A stretch of 64,000 nucleotides of DNA, from assembly GCA_965203255.1 (NCBI GenBank), contig OZ241882.1:5952001-6016000 (forward strand), read 5' to 3'. The notes under the pieces were generated by a model, which ran no database searches, was not told the origin of the DNA, and was given only the letters and a program-made list of their open reading frames with translations. Shown piece after piece: positions 61,742 through 64,000 of this stretch (position 1 is its first letter; each line of letters opens with the position of its first letter). Origin of the DNA: JAPOUP01 sp965203255. GTDB lineage: Bacteria > Pseudomonadota > Alphaproteobacteria > Rhodobacterales > Rhodobacteraceae. The position numbers and the translations under genes are program-made.

Positions 61742-64000
61742 ATGAAAATCGGACGCAAATTCACGAAAGCCGGCGAGGATGCATACGCGGGCATCGAGTT
61801 CATTACGAGAACATCGGAAATCCGCAATCCTGATGGCACAGTGGTGTTCAGGAACGAGAACGTGGAAGTACCGGCAGGCTGGAGTCAGGTGGCATCCGAC
61901 ATCATTGCCCAGAAATACTTCCGCAAGGCTGGTGTGCCTGAGCGGCTCAGACGGATTGAGGAAAAGGGGGTGCCCAAATTCCTATGGCGTTCCGAAGCCG
62001 AAGGCGAAAGCACGAAGAGGGCCGGCGAATCGAGCGCCAGGCAGGTATTCGACCGGTTGGCTGGAACCTGGGCCTATTGGGGCTGGAAAGGCGGCTATTT
62101 CTCATCCCAGAAGGACGCGCAGGCATATTTCGACGAGATGCGGTACATGCTCGCGACGCAACGGGCGGCACCGAATTCGCCGCAGTGGTTCAATACAGGC
62201 CTGCATTGGGCTTACGGTATCGATGGGCCGAGCCAAGGCCATCACTATGTCGATTACAGGACTGGAAAACTGGTCAAGTCGGGTTCTGCCTATGAGCACC
62301 CGCAGCCACACGCATGTTTTATCCAGTCATGCGACGATGACCTGGTCAACGATGGCGGAATCATGGACCTTTGGGTTCGTGAGGCGCGTCTGTTCAAATA
62401 TGGGTCAGGCACCGGAACCAATTTCAGCCGTCTCAGGGGCGAGGGTGAGGAGCTGTCCGGCGGAGGCAAGTCCAGTGGATTGATGGGTTTCCTCAAGATT
62501 GGGGACCGTGCCGCGGGTGCCATCAAGTCAGGCGGAACAACGCGACGGGCGGCGAAGATGGTCATATGCGACGCCGACCACCCGGACGTCGAAAGCTTCA
62601 TCAACTGGAAGGTCCGTGAAGAACAGAAAGTCGCCTCTCTGGTTGCCGGATCGAAGATGCATGAGGCTAGGCTCAACGATATATTCACCGCGATCAATAC
62701 GTGGGACGGCAAGCATGAGGATGCGATCGACCCGAACGCGAATCCATCGCTGATGGAGGCGCTTAGGGCAGCAAAGAAGTGCGCCATTCCCGAGACTTAT
62801 GTGAAGCGGATATTGGACTACGCTCGACAGGGCTACACCTCGATCGAGTTTCCGACACACGACACTGACTGGGATTCCGAAGCCTACGGCACGGTCTCGG
62901 GGCAGAACTCAAACAATTCCGTCCGGCTCACTGACGCGTTCCTGCTCGCCGTCACCGAAGACGCCGACTGGGAACTCATCCGCCGGACTGACGGCAATGT
63001 CGCCAAGGTGGTCAAGGCCCGTGACCTATGGGAGCAGATCGGCCATGCCGCCTGGGCCTGCGCCGATCCTGGAATCCAGTATCACGATACCATCAATGCC
63101 TGGCATACATGCCCCGAAGATGGCGAGATTCGTGGTTCGAATCCGTGTTCTGAATACATGTTCCTTGATGACACGGCGTGCAACCTTGCCTCCATGAATC
63201 TACTGGCATTCTACCAAGACGGCAGATTTCTGGCCGAGGAGTATATCCACGCCACGCGCCTTTGGACTCTCACGTTGGAGATCAGCGTGATGATGGCGCA
63301 ATTCCCGTCGAGGGAAATCGCGCAGCGGTCCTTTGACTTCCGCACACTTGGTCTTGGATACGCGAATATCGGCGGGCTGCTGATGACCATGGGTTATGGT
63401 TACGACAGTTTCGAGGGGCGCACCCTTTGCGGTGCGTTGACCTCGGTGATGACGGGCGTTGCCTATTCCACCAGCGCCGAAATCGCAGGTGAGGTGGGGG
63501 CGTTTCCGGGCTACAAGAAAAACGCGTCCCATATGCTGCGTGTCATTCGAAATCACCGCAATGCCGCTTACGGGAGAAGCGATGGTTACGAGGGCCTGGC
63601 AGTGGCTCCGGTTCCGTTGGATCATCCCAACTGTCCAGATCCGGCATTGTTGGAACTCGCGAAGTCGAGCTGGGACGAGGCTTTGCGCCTCGGCGAGAAG
63701 CATGGTTATCGCAATGCGCAGGCTACGGTGATCGCGCCCACTGGCACAATCGGGCTGGTGATGGACTGCGATACAACCGGAATTGAGCCTGACTTCGCGC
63801 TTGTGAAGTTCAAAAAACTTGCGGGTGGTGGATATTTCAAGATCATCAACCACTCGGTACCGAGGGCGCTGGAAGCTCTTGGATATTCCGCCTCCCAGAT
63901 TGAGGAGATCGTCTCCTACGCCGTCGGTCACGGATCTTTGCGGGCTGCACCGGGCATCAACCATAAGGCCCTATCCGACCTAGGGTTTGGCAAGGACGAG
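61742..64000 (+). CDS. nrdJ: Adenosylcobalamin-dependent ribonucleotide reductase NrdJ (5' part)
   Basis: Class II reductase that makes deoxyribonucleotides with coenzyme B12. 753 codons are in the window and the frame runs open off the right edge, so the C-terminal third is missing from view. The start MKIGRKFTKAGEDAYAGIEF follows a ggcaggaat site. Motifs: AAPNSPQWFNTGLHWAYG, GSGTGTNFSRLRGEGE, GGTTRRAAKMVICDADHPD, GSNPCSEYMFLDDTACNLAS (catalytic Cys/Glu loop) and ATVIAPTGTIGLVMDCDTTG. The missing part should carry the C-terminal redox Cys residues. Presence implies a need for cobalamin, made or imported. Confidence 0.96.
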   Translation, partial: MKIGRKFTKAGEDAYAGIEFITRTSEIRNPDGTVVFRNENVEVPAGWSQVASDIIAQKYFRKAGVPERLRRIEEKGVPKFLWRSEAEGESTKRAGESSARQVFDRLAGTWAYWGWKGGYFSSQKDAQAYFDEMRYMLATQRAAPNSPQWFNTGLHWAYGIDGPSQGHHYVDYRTGKLVKSGSAYEHPQPHACFIQSCDDDLVNDGGIMDLWVREARLFKYGSGTGTNFSRLRGEGEELSGGGKSSGLMGFLKIGDRAAGAIKSGGTTRRAAKMVICDADHPDVESFINWKVREEQKVASLVAGSKMHEARLNDIFTAINTWDGKHEDAIDPNANPSLMEALRAAKKCAIPETYVKRILDYARQGYTSIEFPTHDTDWDSEAYGTVSGQNSNNSVRLTDAFLLAVTEDADWELIRRTDGNVAKVVKARDLWEQIGHAAWACADPGIQYHDTINAWHTCPEDGEIRGSNPCSEYMFLDDTACNLASMNLLAFYQDGRFLAEEYIHATRLWTLTLEISVMMAQFPSREIAQRSFDFRTLGLGYANIGGLLMTMGYGYDSFEGRTLCGALTSVMTGVAYSTSAEIAGEVGAFPGYKKNASHMLRVIRNHRNAAYGRSDGYEGLAVAPVPLDHPNCPDPALLELAKSSWDEALRLGEKHGYRNAQATVIAPTGTIGLVMDCDTTGIEPDFALVKFKKLAGGGYFKIINHSVPRALEALGYSASQIEEIVSYAVGHGSLRAAPGINHKALSDLGFGKDE

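Noticed and set aside
1..64000. CRISPR arrays and rRNA genes
   Set aside because: No regularly spaced short repeats and no rRNA-like stretch were seen anywhere in the window.

Overview
The window looks like an alphaproteobacterium of the Rhodobacterales (Roseobacter-like). This rests on gene order rather than on any database search: a ppiD-trpE-trpG-trpD-trpC-moaC-moeA run, a gpt-fabI pair, pdxH followed by a two-domain cold shock protein, a DUF192 protein, tRNA-Pro(UGG) and a B12-dependent ribonucleotide reductase (nrdJ, cut by the window end). Coding density is uneven. Compact operons alternate with long gene-free stretches full of insertion sequences, broken genes and degenerate repeats, so the genome seems to be taking on IS elements and losing genes.

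Layout. 0-2 kb: one unrecognised gene and empty DNA. 1.8-8.7 kb (minus): a carbohydrate ABC importer (binding protein, two permeases, ATPase), an alpha/beta hydrolase and an RraA-like gene split by an IS630 element. 9.1-18.7 kb: an SDR gene and a frameshifted gene on the minus strand, then a plus-strand run of a GntR/UTRA regulator, a TctCBA tripartite tricarboxylate-type transporter, a sulfatase without a visible export signal, a two-subunit transketolase and an SDR. This reads as uptake, intracellular desulfation and carbon-skeleton processing of an unknown sulfated compound. 19.5-26.2 kb (minus): LuxR-type regulator, amidase, urea/amide-type binding protein, LivH, a LivM-LivG fusion and LivF. 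26.2-29.4 kb: a copied moeA 3' end cut by an IS110 element, plus repeats. 29.4-36.3 kb (plus): N-formylglutamate amidohydrolase-like enzyme, cysteine hydrolase, a complete LivGKFHM importer and an acetamidase/formamidase, a second amide/formyl-compound module. 36.3-37.7 kb: an IS30 element. 38.4-45.4 kb: a dipeptide-type ABC importer with a DppC-DppD fusion and an FCD-type GntR regulator, divergent from a DUF1028 gene across a pair of perfect palindromes. 45.4-46.1 kb: decayed DNA. 46.1-54.1 kb: molybdopterin, tryptophan and chaperone genes. 54.1-57.1 kb: mostly decayed DNA. 57.1-64 kb: housekeeping genes.

The accessory part is a chain of self-contained uptake-plus-hydrolysis modules for small organic solutes (sugar, sulfated compound, two amide or formyl compounds, peptide), each with its own regulator or operator where visible. 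The three intact-looking insertion sequences (IS630, IS110, IS30) are all clearly more GC-rich than the host genes and lie between or inside these modules. The points most worth a second look are the sulfatase/split-transketolase cluster, two independent permease-ATPase fusions, the tandem palindromic operator, and the nested duplication and IS history at 26-29 kb and 46 kb.
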